Shown: positions 24,806 through 34,084, numbered from the stretch's first letter. The stretch: DNA of 64,000 nucleotides from Streptomyces coeruleorubidus (GCF_008705135.1 NZ_CP023694.1:4011001-4075000); one strand, 5' to 3'. Numbers and translations are program-made. Notes: generated by a model from the sequence alone, not told the origin.

Positions 24806-25405
24806 TCAGTCGACGGGAACGCCGAGGGCGGGGAGGACCACGGCGTCGATGTACGAGGTGAGGAACTCCTGCGTCGGCGGCTGGTCGTCGATCAGCGTGC
24901 GCGTGGCGAACGCGCCGACGAGCATGTGCACGATGTAGTCCAGCGCCGGGCGGCCGGCCTGGACCTCGCCGCGGTCGACCGCTCTTTGCACGACCCGGTG
25001 GAACTCCTCCATCTCGGGCTCGATGAGCAGTTCCTTGAACGCCTGGAGAAGGTCCGGGTTGCCGTGCACGGCCATGAACAGACCGCGCATCAGCGCGGCG
25101 TTCTGCTGCATGGTGCAGTCGTCCTCACGGGAGGTGAGGGCGTGCAGGTCGCCCCGCAGGGATCCCGTGTCGACGTCGGCGATGCTGCCCGGCTTGTTGT
25201 GCCGGATCGCCTTCGCCACCAGCTCCGGCTTGCCGCCCCACTGGCGGTAGAGCGTCGCCTTGCTGGACCGGGTGCGAGCGGCCACGGCGTCCATGGTGAG
25301 GGCGTCGTAGCCGACCTCGCGGAGCAGGTCGAGCACGGCCGCGTACAGCTCGGCCTCACGCTCGGGCGTGATCCGACTGCGACGCACGGTGGCGGCCTCA
25401 GCCAT
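24806..25405 (-). CDS. TetR-family repressor of the MMPL exporter
   Basis: A 199-residue repressor. The N-terminal HTH reads DALTMDAVAARTRSSKATLYRQWGGKPELV, a standard TetR DNA-binding domain; the C-terminal part resembles the TetR_C ligand domain of actinobacterial exporters (LIEPEMEEFHRVVQRAVDRGEV). I chose ATG 25405 (MAEAATV), preceded by AGGAAGGTGAG. The downstream MMPL gene is the presumed target. Two palindromic operators lie upstream of its start (25428-25489). Confidence 0.88.
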   Translation of the reverse strand: MAEAATVRRSRITPEREAELYAAVLDLLREVGYDALTMDAVAARTRSSKATLYRQWGGKPELVAKAIRHNKPGSIADVDTGSLRGDLHALTSREDDCTMQQNAALMRGLFMAVHGNPDLLQAFKELLIEPEMEEFHRVVQRAVDRGEVQAGRPALDYIVHMLVGAFATRTLIDDQPPTQEFLTSYIDAVVLPALGVPVD

Positions 25406-25427
25406 CTCGCTCACCTTCCTGCTCCGA

Positions 25428-25489
25428 ACGACACGGTTTCGTACGTCACGAATGTAGCGCACCCTCACATGAGAACGAAACGGTTTCGT
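25428..25489. promoter_or_regulatory. Twin TetR operators
   Basis: ACGACACGGTTTCGT (25428-25442) and ACGAAACGGTTTCGT (25475-25489) are near-identical 15-bp palindromes (arms ACGAAAC/GTTTCGT, one mismatch in the first), 47 bp apart, both followed by ACGT. They sit in the divergent region between the TetR gene and the tricorn gene, so binding could repress both directions. Confidence 0.75.
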
Positions 25490-25570
25490 ACGTGTCCTGG
25501 GTCACGAGGCGGCACGCACGCCGGTTTGTCATAACTTGCTCCGGTCCGCCCCCGGGCAAAGCATGGGGAG

Positions 25571-28500
25571 GTGAGCTATCTGCGTCTGCCGCATCTCCAT
25601 GACGACCTGCTGTGCTTCGTGGCCGAGGACGACCTCTGGCTCGCCCCGGTCGACGGCCCCGGCCGCGCCTGGCGGCTCACCGTCGACCGCACCAAGGTGG
25701 GACACCCTCGCTTCTCGCCCGACGGCCGCCACCTCGCGTACACGAGCTGGCGCAGCCTGGTGCCCGAGGTCCATCTCGTCCCGGTGGACGGCGGTCCGGG
25801 CCGGCAGGTGAGCCACTGGGGCAGCGCCGACACCCGGGTCTGCGGCTGGACCCCGGAGGGCGAGATCCTGGCCGTGGCCTCGCACGGCGAGCCCTTCTCG
25901 TACTTCACCTGGGCCTACAAGGTCTCCCTCGACGGCGACCCGGGCCGCAAGCTGCCCTGGGGGCCGGTCGCCGACATCCAGGTCGCCGATCTGGACGGGG
26001 AGCGCAAGTCCCTCCTTCTCACCGGCACCCCGCCGCACGAGCCGGCCGCCTGGAAGCGCTACCGGGGCGGCGCCACGGGCAGGCTGTGGCTGCACGGCGA
26101 ACGGCTGCTGGCCGATCTCGGCGGCCATCTGCACTCCCCCATGTTCGCCGGCGGCCGGATCGCCTTCCTCTCCGACCACGAGGGCGTCGGCAACCTGTAC
26201 TCCTGCGCCTACGACGGCTCCGACCTGCGCCGGCACACCGACCACGACGCCTTCTACGCCCGGCACGCCTCCAGTGACGGCACCCGGGTGGTGTACCAGT
26301 GCGCGGGCGACCTGTGGCTGGTCGACGATCTGTCACCGGGGTCCGAGCCGCGCCGGCTGGACGTATGGCTGAACGGCCCGCGCGCGGGGCGGCGCCCGTA
26401 CCAGGTGGCCGCCGCCCAGCACGTCGACGGGATCTCGGTCGACGAGACCGGGCGGGCGAGCGCGGTCGTCGTGCGCGGCAGCCTGTACTGGCTCACCCAC
26501 CGGGACGGGCCGGCCCGCACCCTCACCGACATCCCGGGCGTCCGGGTGCGGATGCCGGAGATGCTCGGCGCGAGCGGGCGGGTGGCGTACGTGACGGACG
26601 CGGAGGGCGAGGACGCGATCGAGATCGCCTCCCTGCCCCGGGCGAGCGGGGACCGCGGGCCACGGCGGCCGGCCTCGGGCGGACTGGGGCGGGTCCGGGA
26701 GCTGGTGTCGGACCCGGAGGGCGAGCGGCTGGCGGTCGCCTCGCACGACGGGCGACTGCTGCTCGTGGACGTGACCGAGGAGTCCGCCGGCGAGGTCACC
26801 GAGTTGATCCGGTCGGTCAACGGACCCGTGCGCGACCTCGCGTTCTCCCCGGACGGGGCGTGGCTGACCTGGTCTCATCCGGGGATCGGGCGGACACTTC
26901 GGCAGATCAAGATGGCCCGGCTCGCCGGAACCGCGGAAGGGGACAGGTTCGTCGTCGACGTCACCAACGGCCGTTTCGAGGACGAGAACCCGGTCTTCAC
27001 GCGCGACGGCCGCTACCTCGCCTTCCTCTCCTGGCGCGGCTTCGACCCCGTCTACGACGTGCACACCGGCGACCTGTCCTTCCCGCTGGGCTGCCGCCCG
27101 TATCTCGTGCCGCTGTCCTCCGCGACACCCTCCCCCTTCGCGGTGAACCCCGAGGGCCGCCCGGCCGCCGGGGGCCTGGACCCGGTGGAGGACGACGAGA
27201 ACGGGGAGAGCGGCGCCGTGATCGTCGAGGTCGAGGGGCTGGAGAGCCGGGTCACTCCCTTCCCGGTGGCCGCCTCCAAGTACTCGGCGCTGCACCCGGT
27301 GGCGGGCGGCGGGCTGGTGTGGCTGCGCTGGCCGATCTCGGGCGCGCTGGGCGAGACCTTCGCGAACCCGGACGACACCAGCGGCCGGCCGACCCTGGAG
27401 CACTTCGGCATCACCAAGGCCAAGAAGTCCGAACTCGCCGTGCACCTGGACTTCTTCGCGGTCAGCGGCGACGGCACGCGGCTGGTGATCGTCGACGAGG
27501 GCGAGCTGCGCGCGGTGCCCGCGACCGAGCCCGGCGACGCCGACACGACGGTGTGGATCGACGCGCGCCGCATCCTGCACGTGGTCGACCCGGCGGCTCA
27601 GTGGCGGCAGGCGTACGAGGAGGCCGGGCGGCTGATCCGGGCGTACTTCTGGGAGCCGGGCATGTGCGGCATCGACTGGGCCGGGGTGCTGGACCAGTAC
27701 CGTCCGCTGGTCGAACGGGTCGCCTCCCCGGACGAGTTCGCCGACCTGCTGCGCGAGGTACTGGGCGAGCTGGGCACGTCCCACGCGTACGTCACCGCCG
27801 CCCGGCGCAACGAGGGCCCGCCGCACTACCAGCGCCGGCAGGGCCTGCTGGGCGCCAACTTCGTACGCCGGGACGGCGGCTGGACGGTCAGGCGCATCCT
27901 GCCCGGCGACTCCTCCGACTCCAAGGCCCGCTCCCCGCTGGCCGGCACGGGCATCCGCGAGGGAGCGGTCCTGACCCACGTCGACGGCCGCCCGGTCGAT
28001 CCGGACGCGGGCCCCTATCCGCTGCTGGCCGGCGCGGGCGGTACGACGGTGGAGCTGACCTTCTCGCCCGCGGAGGGCGCGGGCCCGCCCCGGCGGGTCG
28101 CCGTCGTCCCGCTCGTCGACGAGCGGCCGCTGCGCTACCAGGACTGGGTGGCCAAACGCCGGTCGGTGGTGCGGGAGTTGAGCGGCGGGCGGTGCGGCTA
28201 TCTGCACATCCCGGACATGGGCGGTTCGGGCTGGGCGCAGTTCAACCGTGATCTGCGCATGGAGGTGTCCCGGCCCGCGCTGATCGTGGACGTGCGCGGC
28301 AACGCCGGCGGCCACATCAGCGAGCTGGTCATCGAGACGCTGAGCCGCACGATCCTGGGCTGGGACCTGACCCGCGACGCCCAGCCCGTGTCGTACACCT
28401 CGAACGCGCCGCGGGGCCCGGTGGTGGCCCTGGCGGACGAGGCGACCTCCTCCGACGGCGACATGATCGCCGCCGCGTTCAAACTGCTGAAGCTGGGCCC

Positions 28501-28816
28501 GGTGGTGGGGCAGCGCACCTGGGGCGGCGTGGTCGGCATGACCGGCCGGCACGAGCTGGGGGACGGCACGGTCATCACGGTGCCGATGAACGCTGCCTGG
28601 TTCGACGCCTACGGCTGGTCGGTGGAGAACAACGGCGTCGCCCCCGACATCGACGTCCTGCGCACGCCGCTGGACTGGGCGGAGGGCCGTCATGCCCAGC
28701 TCACGGACGCGGTGGAGCTGGCGCTCGGGCTGCTGGAGACCAACCCGCCGGCGACGCCGCCGACCTACAGCGACGTACCGGACCGCTCCCGACCGAAGCT
28801 GCCGCCCAGGGCGTGA
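25571..28816 (+). CDS. Tricorn-type protease (peptidase S41)
   Basis: A 1081-residue cytoplasmic protease homologous to archaeal tricorn, which degrades oligopeptides released by the proteasome. The order is as in the family: an N-terminal beta-propeller rich in WD/PD40-like repeats (HPRFSPDGRHLAYTS, DLAFSPDGAWLTWSH, NPVFTRDGRYLAFLS), a helical C1 region (about 680-740), a PDZ domain (about 755-850) and the S41 catalytic domain. The nucleophile is Ser961 in DEATSSDGDM, followed by Asp962. GTG 25571 is behind GGGGAG. Length matches tricorn (about 1070). The gene is divergent from the TetR gene. Confidence 0.93.
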   Translation: MSYLRLPHLHDDLLCFVAEDDLWLAPVDGPGRAWRLTVDRTKVGHPRFSPDGRHLAYTSWRSLVPEVHLVPVDGGPGRQVSHWGSADTRVCGWTPEGEILAVASHGEPFSYFTWAYKVSLDGDPGRKLPWGPVADIQVADLDGERKSLLLTGTPPHEPAAWKRYRGGATGRLWLHGERLLADLGGHLHSPMFAGGRIAFLSDHEGVGNLYSCAYDGSDLRRHTDHDAFYARHASSDGTRVVYQCAGDLWLVDDLSPGSEPRRLDVWLNGPRAGRRPYQVAAAQHVDGISVDETGRASAVVVRGSLYWLTHRDGPARTLTDIPGVRVRMPEMLGASGRVAYVTDAEGEDAIEIASLPRASGDRGPRRPASGGLGRVRELVSDPEGERLAVASHDGRLLLVDVTEESAGEVTELIRSVNGPVRDLAFSPDGAWLTWSHPGIGRTLRQIKMARLAGTAEGDRFVVDVTNGRFEDENPVFTRDGRYLAFLSWRGFDPVYDVHTGDLSFPLGCRPYLVPLSSATPSPFAVNPEGRPAAGGLDPVEDDENGESGAVIVEVEGLESRVTPFPVAASKYSALHPVAGGGLVWLRWPISGALGETFANPDDTSGRPTLEHFGITKAKKSELAVHLDFFAVSGDGTRLVIVDEGELRAVPATEPGDADTTVWIDARRILHVVDPAAQWRQAYEEAGRLIRAYFWEPGMCGIDWAGVLDQYRPLVERVASPDEFADLLREVLGELGTSHAYVTAARRNEGPPHYQRRQGLLGANFVRRDGGWTVRRILPGDSSDSKARSPLAGTGIREGAVLTHVDGRPVDPDAGPYPLLAGAGGTTVELTFSPAEGAGPPRRVAVVPLVDERPLRYQDWVAKRRSVVRELSGGRCGYLHIPDMGGSGWAQFNRDLRMEVSRPALIVDVRGNAGGHISELVIETLSRTILGWDLTRDAQPVSYTSNAPRGPVVALADEATSSDGDMIAAAFKLLKLGPVVGQRTWGGVVGMTGRHELGDGTVITVPMNAAWFDAYGWSVENNGVAPDIDVLRTPLDWAEGRHAQLTDAVELALGLLETNPPATPPTYSDVPDRSRPKLPPRA

Positions 28817-28848
28817 GGAAGGGGTGCCCCGCGCGGAGCACCCCTTCC
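28817..28848. terminator. Terminator hairpin after tricorn gene
   Basis: GGAAGGGGTGC (28817-28827) pairs with GCACCCCTTCC (28838-28848) directly after the stop codon and before the convergent small gene. Confidence 0.7.
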
Positions 28849-28863
28849 CTTCAGCACGCAACG

Positions 28864-29079
28864 TCAGGCGTCGTAGTCCTGGTCGAAGCGGTCCTCCTGC
28901 TCGCGCTCACGCTCCCGGTCGCGGTCACGGTCGCGCTGCGGCTGCGGCTGCGAGGGGTCCATGTCCTCGTCACGCCGGCGGCCGCGGCCCTGCATCTGCT
29001 CGCGAGCCTGGTCCGCCTTCTGCCGGGCCTGGTTCTGCCACTGCTCGGACTTCTCCTGGAACTGGTCCTTCATACCCAT
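28864..29079 (-). CDS. Small highly charged disordered protein
   Basis: A 71-residue hydrophilic protein with no hydrophobic core. The N-terminal half is a likely helix rich in Gln/Lys/Glu (KDQFQEKSEQWQNQARQKAD), and the rest is an Arg/Asp/Glu repeat region of the RDRDRE type ending in an acidic tail. It looks like an intrinsically disordered or stress-type small protein; I do not know a function. ATG 29079 follows GGGAG; an in-frame ATG two codons later is an alternative. It stands alone between convergent tricorn and the upstream SDR operon end. Confidence 0.65.
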   Translation of the reverse strand: MGMKDQFQEKSEQWQNQARQKADQAREQMQGRGRRRDEDMDPSQPQPQRDRDRDREREREQEDRFDQDYDA

Positions 29080-29155
29080 GTGGGTTCACTCCCGTTGGGG
29101 GTGAGGGGATCTGGCTCGACCAGATTCACACGGGCGGTGACGCTGCGCATGTCGA

Positions 29156-30040
29156 TCACTTACGGTGCGTAGTCCGCTGCTGCTCATCGGCCGCTCCGCC
29201 CGCCCCGACGAGGCCCGTGCGCATGCCCGTCAGCCGGTCCGCGAACCGCCGCATCTCCCGCTGGCCCACCGTCCCGATGACGCCGGGCAGATATCCGCGC
29301 ACGCCCTGCATGCCGCGCAGCCACCACTGCCCGTAGACATGGCTCGACCGGCGCTCGATCCCGGCCACGAGCCGGTCCACCGCCGGGCCCAGCGGGTACG
29401 TCTTGTTGGACGGCCAGGGCAGCCGCTGCCTCAACTCCCGCATCACGTCGTCCTGGTCGGCCCCGCGCACCATGTCGGTGTCGGTCCACGACAGATACCC
29501 GACGCCGACCTTCACGCCCCGGTACCCGACCTCGGCGCTGAGGCTGTGCGCGTACGCCTCCACCCCGGACTTGGACGCGCAGTACGCGGTCATCATCGGC
29601 GCCGGGGTGATCGCGGCGAGGGACGCGATCTGGAGCAGATACCCGCGGCTCTCCAGCAGCATCGGCAGGAAGGCATGGGCCGTCACCGCCGAGCCGATCA
29701 CATTGACCTCGATCACCCGCCGCCAGGACTCCGGGTCGGAGTCGGCGAACGGACCGCCCGTGGCGACACCGGCGTTGGCGACGACGATGTCGACCCTGCC
29801 GAAGCGCTCCTTGACCTCCTCCGCGACCCGGGCCATCGCCTCGTGGTCGGTGACGTCGGCGTGCCAGTGTTCACTGTCGCTGTGCAGCCGCGCGGACACC
29901 TCCTTGAGCGCGTCCGGTTCGAGCCCGACCAGCGCGATCCTCACGCCGCGCGCGGAGAGCTTGCGGGCCAGCAACTCCCCGACGCCGCGCGCCGCCCCGG
30001 TCACCACGGCGACCCTGCCTTCGAGGCTCACCCTGCTCAT
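29156..30040 (-). CDS. Short-chain dehydrogenase/reductase
   Basis: A 294-residue classical SDR with the cofactor motif T14-GAARGV-G21, NAG at 89-91, catalytic Ser140 and Y153-CAS-K157. It is longer than a minimal SDR by a C-terminal extension. It is the third gene of an operon with a Baeyer-Villiger monooxygenase and an alpha/beta hydrolase and overlaps the hydrolase by 4 bp (ATGA), so it probably supplies or removes the ketone/alcohol partner in the same pathway. The substrate is unknown. Confidence 0.88.
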   Translation of the reverse strand: MSRVSLEGRVAVVTGAARGVGELLARKLSARGVRIALVGLEPDALKEVSARLHSDSEHWHADVTDHEAMARVAEEVKERFGRVDIVVANAGVATGGPFADSDPESWRRVIEVNVIGSAVTAHAFLPMLLESRGYLLQIASLAAITPAPMMTAYCASKSGVEAYAHSLSAEVGYRGVKVGVGYLSWTDTDMVRGADQDDVMRELRQRLPWPSNKTYPLGPAVDRLVAGIERRSSHVYGQWWLRGMQGVRGYLPGVIGTVGQREMRRFADRLTGMRTGLVGAGGAADEQQRTTHRK

Positions 30041-30960
30041 GCGCTCTCCTCGGATACGACCTGGATGTGTGTGTGCACGAGTTCACGGATCTTCCCGGTG
30101 ACCAGCTCGGGCGCCTCGACGGGCGTCATGTGGCCGATGCCGGGCAGCTCGGTGAGCCCGGTGCAGTGCGGCAGCGCGGCGGCCAGGGCTTGAGCCTGCA
30201 CCGGCGGCGTGAGCCGGTCCGCCGTGCCGACGACGACGGCCGTGGGCACGTCCAGCTCCCGTACGCCGTGGTCGAGATCGAGCAGGTCCAGCACGTGCGA
30301 CCAGGTGTGGCGGACCGTGCGGGGGCAGGCGTGCACGATGCGGGCGCAGGCCTCGACCATGTGCGGGGCCGAAGCCGGGCCCATCGTCCCGTACTTGAGG
30401 ATCCGGCGGGCCAGGGGCGTGACCGGGCCGAGCGGCGCCCGGGAGCCCAGGATCCGCCGGGTCAGCCAGGTCCGCAGCCGCCCGGGCCGCATGGGGACGA
30501 CGGTGGAGGCCGCGACCAGCTCCGAACTGCCCGTGCTGCACAGCAGGACGGCGGCGGTGTGCTCGCGGAAGGCGGTCCTCCCGGAGGCCGCCATCACGGT
30601 CATGCCGCCCATGGAGTGCCCGGCGACCACGGCCTGTTCGCCGGGCGCCAGGGTGGCTTCGAGTACGGCCTCCAGGTCGTCGGCGAGGGTGTCGGTGCTG
30701 CACACCGGGCTCGCGGGGCTGCGTCCGTGGCCGCGCTGGTCGTAGGCGATGACCCGGTGGTCGGCGGCCAGATCGCGGATCTGCGCCGCCCAGAAGGCGG
30801 TGGAACAGGTCCAGCCGTGGGCGAGGACGACGGCGGGGGCTGCGTCGGGCCCATGGATCTCCACGTGCAGCCGGGCGCCGTCGGCGGAGACGGCGGTCAG
30901 TTCGCGCGCGGGGGCGGGCGGGGCGTAGGGCCCGGAGTCGACGGACAGGAGACGGCTCAC
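30037..30960 (-). CDS. Alpha/beta hydrolase
   Basis: A 307-residue hydrolase with the oxyanion motif AHGW (47-50), the nucleophile elbow G-H-S116-M-G, a late acid in VVVGTADRLTPP and the catalytic His in GIGHMTP. Start GTG 30960 overlaps the monooxygenase stop (GTGA). Next to a Baeyer-Villiger enzyme it is well placed to cleave the ester product. A LipR-like role by analogy with the mycobacterial mymA operon is inference. Confidence 0.87.
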   Translation of the reverse strand: MSRLLSVDSGPYAPPAPARELTAVSADGARLHVEIHGPDAAPAVVLAHGWTCSTAFWAAQIRDLAADHRVIAYDQRGHGRSPASPVCSTDTLADDLEAVLEATLAPGEQAVVAGHSMGGMTVMAASGRTAFREHTAAVLLCSTGSSELVAASTVVPMRPGRLRTWLTRRILGSRAPLGPVTPLARRILKYGTMGPASAPHMVEACARIVHACPRTVRHTWSHVLDLLDLDHGVRELDVPTAVVVGTADRLTPPVQAQALAAALPHCTGLTELPGIGHMTPVEAPELVTGKIRELVHTHIQVVSEESA

Positions 30961-32492
30961 GCGTCCACCCCCGCCTTCTTCTCGGCCTTCCCGGCCGTCC
31001 GCTCGGCCGCCGGGGCCCGCAGGACGTCGTACTCCGCGAGGTCCACCCGCCGCGTCGCCCGCCGGAACTCGGCTGTCGTGCCGGGCCAGATGGTGGTGTT
31101 GCGGCCGCTCGCGTCGAGGTACCAGCTGGTGCAGCCGCCGGTGTTCCACACGGTCCGCTTCATGCGCTCCTGCACCCGGTGGTTCCAGGCGCTCACGGAA
31201 CTCGGCCGGGCGTCCAGGGCGACGCGGCCGCCGAGGACGTCGAGCTGGCGGACGAAGTCGGCGAGGTAGTTCAGCTGGGACTCGATCATGAGGATCATCG
31301 AGGAGTTCCCGAGGCCGGTGTTGGGCCCGATGATCGTCATCCAGTTGGGGAAGCCTGCGGCGGAGGCTCCGCGCAGGGCCTCCATGCCGCCCTTCCAGGT
31401 CTCGGCGAGGGTCCGCCCGTCGGCGCCCACGACCCGGTCGGCGATGGGCATGTCGGTGACGTGGAACCCGGTGCCGAAGACGATCGCGTCCACCTCGGCC
31501 TCACTGCCGTCGGCGGCGACGAGGGTCGATCCGCGGATCTCGGCCAGCCCGCTCGCGACCACATCGACGTTGGGCTGGGCGAGCGCCGGGTAGTAGTCGC
31601 TGGACAGCAGGATCCGCTTGCAGCCGATGCGGTAGTCCGGGGTGAGCTTCGCCCGCAGGGCCGGGTCCTTGACGGCACGGGCCATGTTGCGCCGGGCCAG
31701 CTGCTCGACGAAGCCGAGTTCGTTCGGGCGCTTGGTGAACGCCTGGACCTGCAACTCCCGGATGCCCCACAGCAGTCCGCGCCGCAGCTGCGAGGTGAAG
31801 GGCAGCTGCCGGTGGAGCCACCGCTCGGCGTCGCTGATGGCCCGGTCGACGCGGGGCATCACCCACGGCGGGGTGCGCTGGAAGAGCGTGAGCCGCGACA
31901 CGTCGGGCTGGACGGCCGGCACGATCTGGATGGCCGAGGCCCCGGTCCCCACCATCGCGACGCGCTTGCCGCGCAGGTCGTAGTCGTGGTCCCAGCGGGC
32001 GGAGTGGAAGACCTTGCCCGGGAAGGAGTCCAGCCCGGGGATGTCCGGCACCTTCGGGTCGGACAGCGGACCGGTGGCCGACACGACGATGTCCGCCGAC
32101 AGGCTCCCGCTGCTGGTCTCGATGTCCCAGCACAGCCGCTCGGCGTTCCACGTCATCCGCTTCACCTCCGAGTCGAAGCGGATGTGCGGCCGCAGCCGGA
32201 ACACGTCCGTCACGTGCTCCAGGTAGGCACGGATGTGCTCCTGCCCCGAGAAGGTGCGCGGCCAGTCGGGGTTGGGCGCGAAGGAGAACGAGTACAGATG
32301 CGACGGCACGTCACACGCGCACCCCGGGTAGCTGTTGTCGCGCCAGGTCCCGCCGACGCTGCTCGCCCGCTCCAGGACGACGAAGTCGGTGACACCCTCG
32401 CGGCGCAGCCGCGCGGCGGCCCCCAGCCCGCCGAACCCGGAACCGACCACCGCGACCCGCACATGCTCGCGTTCGTGTTCGCGTTCGCCCAT
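30957..32492 (-). CDS. Flavin monooxygenase of Baeyer-Villiger type
   Basis: A 511-residue FAD/NADPH enzyme. The FAD motif is GSGFGG (17-22), the NADPH motif is GTGASA (182-187), and between them lies the Baeyer-Villiger fingerprint F157-x-G-xxx-H163-xxx-W167-D. GGAGG seven bases before ATG 32492 (MGEREHE) sets the start; the longer frame to 32534 crosses a palindrome. First gene of the operon with the hydrolase and SDR, opposite a MerR gene. It probably inserts oxygen into a ketone to give an ester. Confidence 0.92.
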   Translation of the reverse strand: MGEREHEREHVRVAVVGSGFGGLGAAARLRREGVTDFVVLERASSVGGTWRDNSYPGCACDVPSHLYSFSFAPNPDWPRTFSGQEHIRAYLEHVTDVFRLRPHIRFDSEVKRMTWNAERLCWDIETSSGSLSADIVVSATGPLSDPKVPDIPGLDSFPGKVFHSARWDHDYDLRGKRVAMVGTGASAIQIVPAVQPDVSRLTLFQRTPPWVMPRVDRAISDAERWLHRQLPFTSQLRRGLLWGIRELQVQAFTKRPNELGFVEQLARRNMARAVKDPALRAKLTPDYRIGCKRILLSSDYYPALAQPNVDVVASGLAEIRGSTLVAADGSEAEVDAIVFGTGFHVTDMPIADRVVGADGRTLAETWKGGMEALRGASAAGFPNWMTIIGPNTGLGNSSMILMIESQLNYLADFVRQLDVLGGRVALDARPSSVSAWNHRVQERMKRTVWNTGGCTSWYLDASGRNTTIWPGTTAEFRRATRRVDLAEYDVLRAPAAERTAGKAEKKAGVDA

Positions 32493-32522
32493 GCCGACAC
32501 CTCCACACACCACGAGAACCAT

Positions 32523-32568
32523 GCCAGTGAACACTGGCGCAATGGGAGAGTAGGGCAGTGACGTACTG
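32523..32568. promoter_or_regulatory. Palindromic operator candidates upstream of the monooxygenase operon
   Basis: GCCAGTGAACACTGGC (32523-32538) is a perfect inverted repeat with 7-bp arms, 30 bp upstream of the monooxygenase start. CAGTGACGTACTG (32556-32568) is a second CAGT/ACTG inverted element on the side of the MerR gene. Both occupy the 130-bp divergent promoter region. Confidence 0.6.
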
Positions 32569-32622
32569 ATGGGTAGGGGGCCGTCGAGGAAAGTTACCCT
32601 CGGTACGCCTTAAGGTGCCCAG

Positions 32623-33270
32623 GTGGCCGAGAAGCGTGAATACCGCATGGAAGAGCTGGCCCGCCTGGCCGGGATCACGGTGCGCACCCTGCGCTTCTAC
32701 CGCGAACGCAAGCTGATCCCGCCACCTCGCCGGGAAGGCCGCATCGCCTGGTACGACGACCAGCACCTGAACCGGCTGCGCACGATCACGGCCCTGCTGG
32801 AACGCGGCCACACCCTCAGCGGCATCGCGGAGCTGGCGGAGGCCTTCGACCACGGCCGGGACGTCGGCGACCTGCTCGGCGTCGGCGCCCCCACCGAGGA
32901 GGAGCCGGTCCACCTCACCCCCGAGGAACTCGCCGACCACTTCGCGGGCGAGGCCACCCCCGAGAACCTCGCCGCCGCGATGGAGCTCGGCTACCTCGGC
33001 ACCGACGGCAATGAGATCGTCCACATCAGCCGCCGCCTCCTGGACGTCTCCTCGGCCCTGGTCCGCGAGGGCATCCCCCTCGCGGAGGTCCTCGGCGCGG
33101 CCAAGCAGGTCCGCACCCACGCCGACGCCCTGGCCGAACTCTTCACCGGCCTGGTCCTGCGCCACGCCTCCGAGGACGACCTGCCCCGCCTGCGCCCGCT
33201 GGCCCGCAGCGTGGTGGAGGCGGAACTGTCCCTGGCCATGGACCGCAGGATGCGCGGGGGCGGAGACTGA
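32623..33270 (+). CDS. MerR-family regulator, probably of the monooxygenase operon
   Basis: A 215-residue regulator with an N-terminal MerR HTH (YRMEELARLAGITVRTLRFYRERKLIPPPRREGRIAWYDD) and dimerisation helix (RLRTITALLERGHTLSGI). The C-terminal effector domain contains no Cys cluster, so metal sensing is unlikely; a hydrophobic ligand is more plausible. It is divergent from the Baeyer-Villiger operon and converges with exonuclease III only 10 bp away. Start is GTG behind AGG at 32620; the ribosome-binding site is weak. Confidence 0.87.
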   Translation: MAEKREYRMEELARLAGITVRTLRFYRERKLIPPPRREGRIAWYDDQHLNRLRTITALLERGHTLSGIAELAEAFDHGRDVGDLLGVGAPTEEEPVHLTPEELADHFAGEATPENLAAAMELGYLGTDGNEIVHISRRLLDVSSALVREGIPLAEVLGAAKQVRTHADALAELFTGLVLRHASEDDLPRLRPLARSVVEAELSLAMDRRMRGGGD

Positions 33271-33280
33271 CCACCGGGTC

Positions 33281-34084
33281 CTAGCGGTCGTAGACGACGG
33301 TCACCGGCGCGTGGTCGGACCACCGCTCCGCGTGCGTGGCGGCCCGCTCCACGAACCCCTTGACCGCCCGCCCGGCGAGACCCGGGGTGGCCACGTGATA
33401 GTCGATCCGCCAGCCGGTGTCGTTGTCGAAGGCCCGCCCGCGGTACGACCACCACGAGTACGGCCCCTCGGTGTCCGGGTGCAGGGCGCGTACGACGTCG
33501 ACGTACCCGCCGTCCGCGGGATCGAGGACCCGGGACAGCCACTCCCGCTCCTCGGGCAGGAACCCGGAGTTCTTGGTGTTGCCGCGCCAGTTCTTCAGGT
33601 CGGCCTGCTGGTGGGCGATGTTCCAGTCGCCGCAGACCAGGACCTCGCGCCCCTCGGCGGCGGCCCGCTCCCTGAGCCCCTTCAGATAGGCGAGGAACTC
33701 GCCCATGAAGCGCTCCTTCTCGTCCTGCCGCTCGGTGCCGACCTCACCGGAGGGCAGATAGAGGGAGGCGACGGTGACCCCCGGCAGGTCCGCCTCCACA
33801 TACCGTCCGCTGCCGTCGAACTCCTCCGACCCGAACCCGACCTGGACCCGGTCGGGCTCGCGGCGGCTGTACAGGGACACCCCGGCCCGCCCCTTGGCGG
33901 CGGCCGGCGCGTGCGTCACGTGCCACCCCTCGGGCGCCCGCACATGCTCGGGCAGCTGCCCCGGCTCGGCGCGCACCTCCTGGAGGCACAGCACATCGGC
34001 TTCGGTCTCCGCGAGCCATTCCACGAAGCCCTTCTTCGCGGCGGCACGCAGCCCGTTCACATTCACAGAGGTCACAGTGAGCAC
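33281..34084 (-). CDS. xth: Exodeoxyribonuclease III (AP endonuclease)
   Basis: A 267-residue DNA repair nuclease of the ExoIII/APE1 family: N-terminal TVTSVNVNGLRAA, LCLQEVRA with the metal-binding Glu, GDWNIAHQQADLKN, and C-terminal RIDYH and WSDHAPV catalytic segments are all in place. I start at GTG 34084 (MLTVTS); a GTG three codons in is possible. The reading frame extends much further upstream, but that part overlaps the divergent GNAT gene and is antisense. Confidence 0.92.
   Translation of the reverse strand: MLTVTSVNVNGLRAAAKKGFVEWLAETEADVLCLQEVRAEPGQLPEHVRAPEGWHVTHAPAAAKGRAGVSLYSRREPDRVQVGFGSEEFDGSGRYVEADLPGVTVASLYLPSGEVGTERQDEKERFMGEFLAYLKGLRERAAAEGREVLVCGDWNIAHQQADLKNWRGNTKNSGFLPEEREWLSRVLDPADGGYVDVVRALHPDTEGPYSWWSYRGRAFDNDTGWRIDYHVATPGLAGRAVKGFVERAATHAERWSDHAPVTVVYDR

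Noticed and set aside
26333..28861. 842-residue minus-strand frame opposite the tricorn gene
   Set aside because: Antisense shadow; tricorn is complete on the plus strand.
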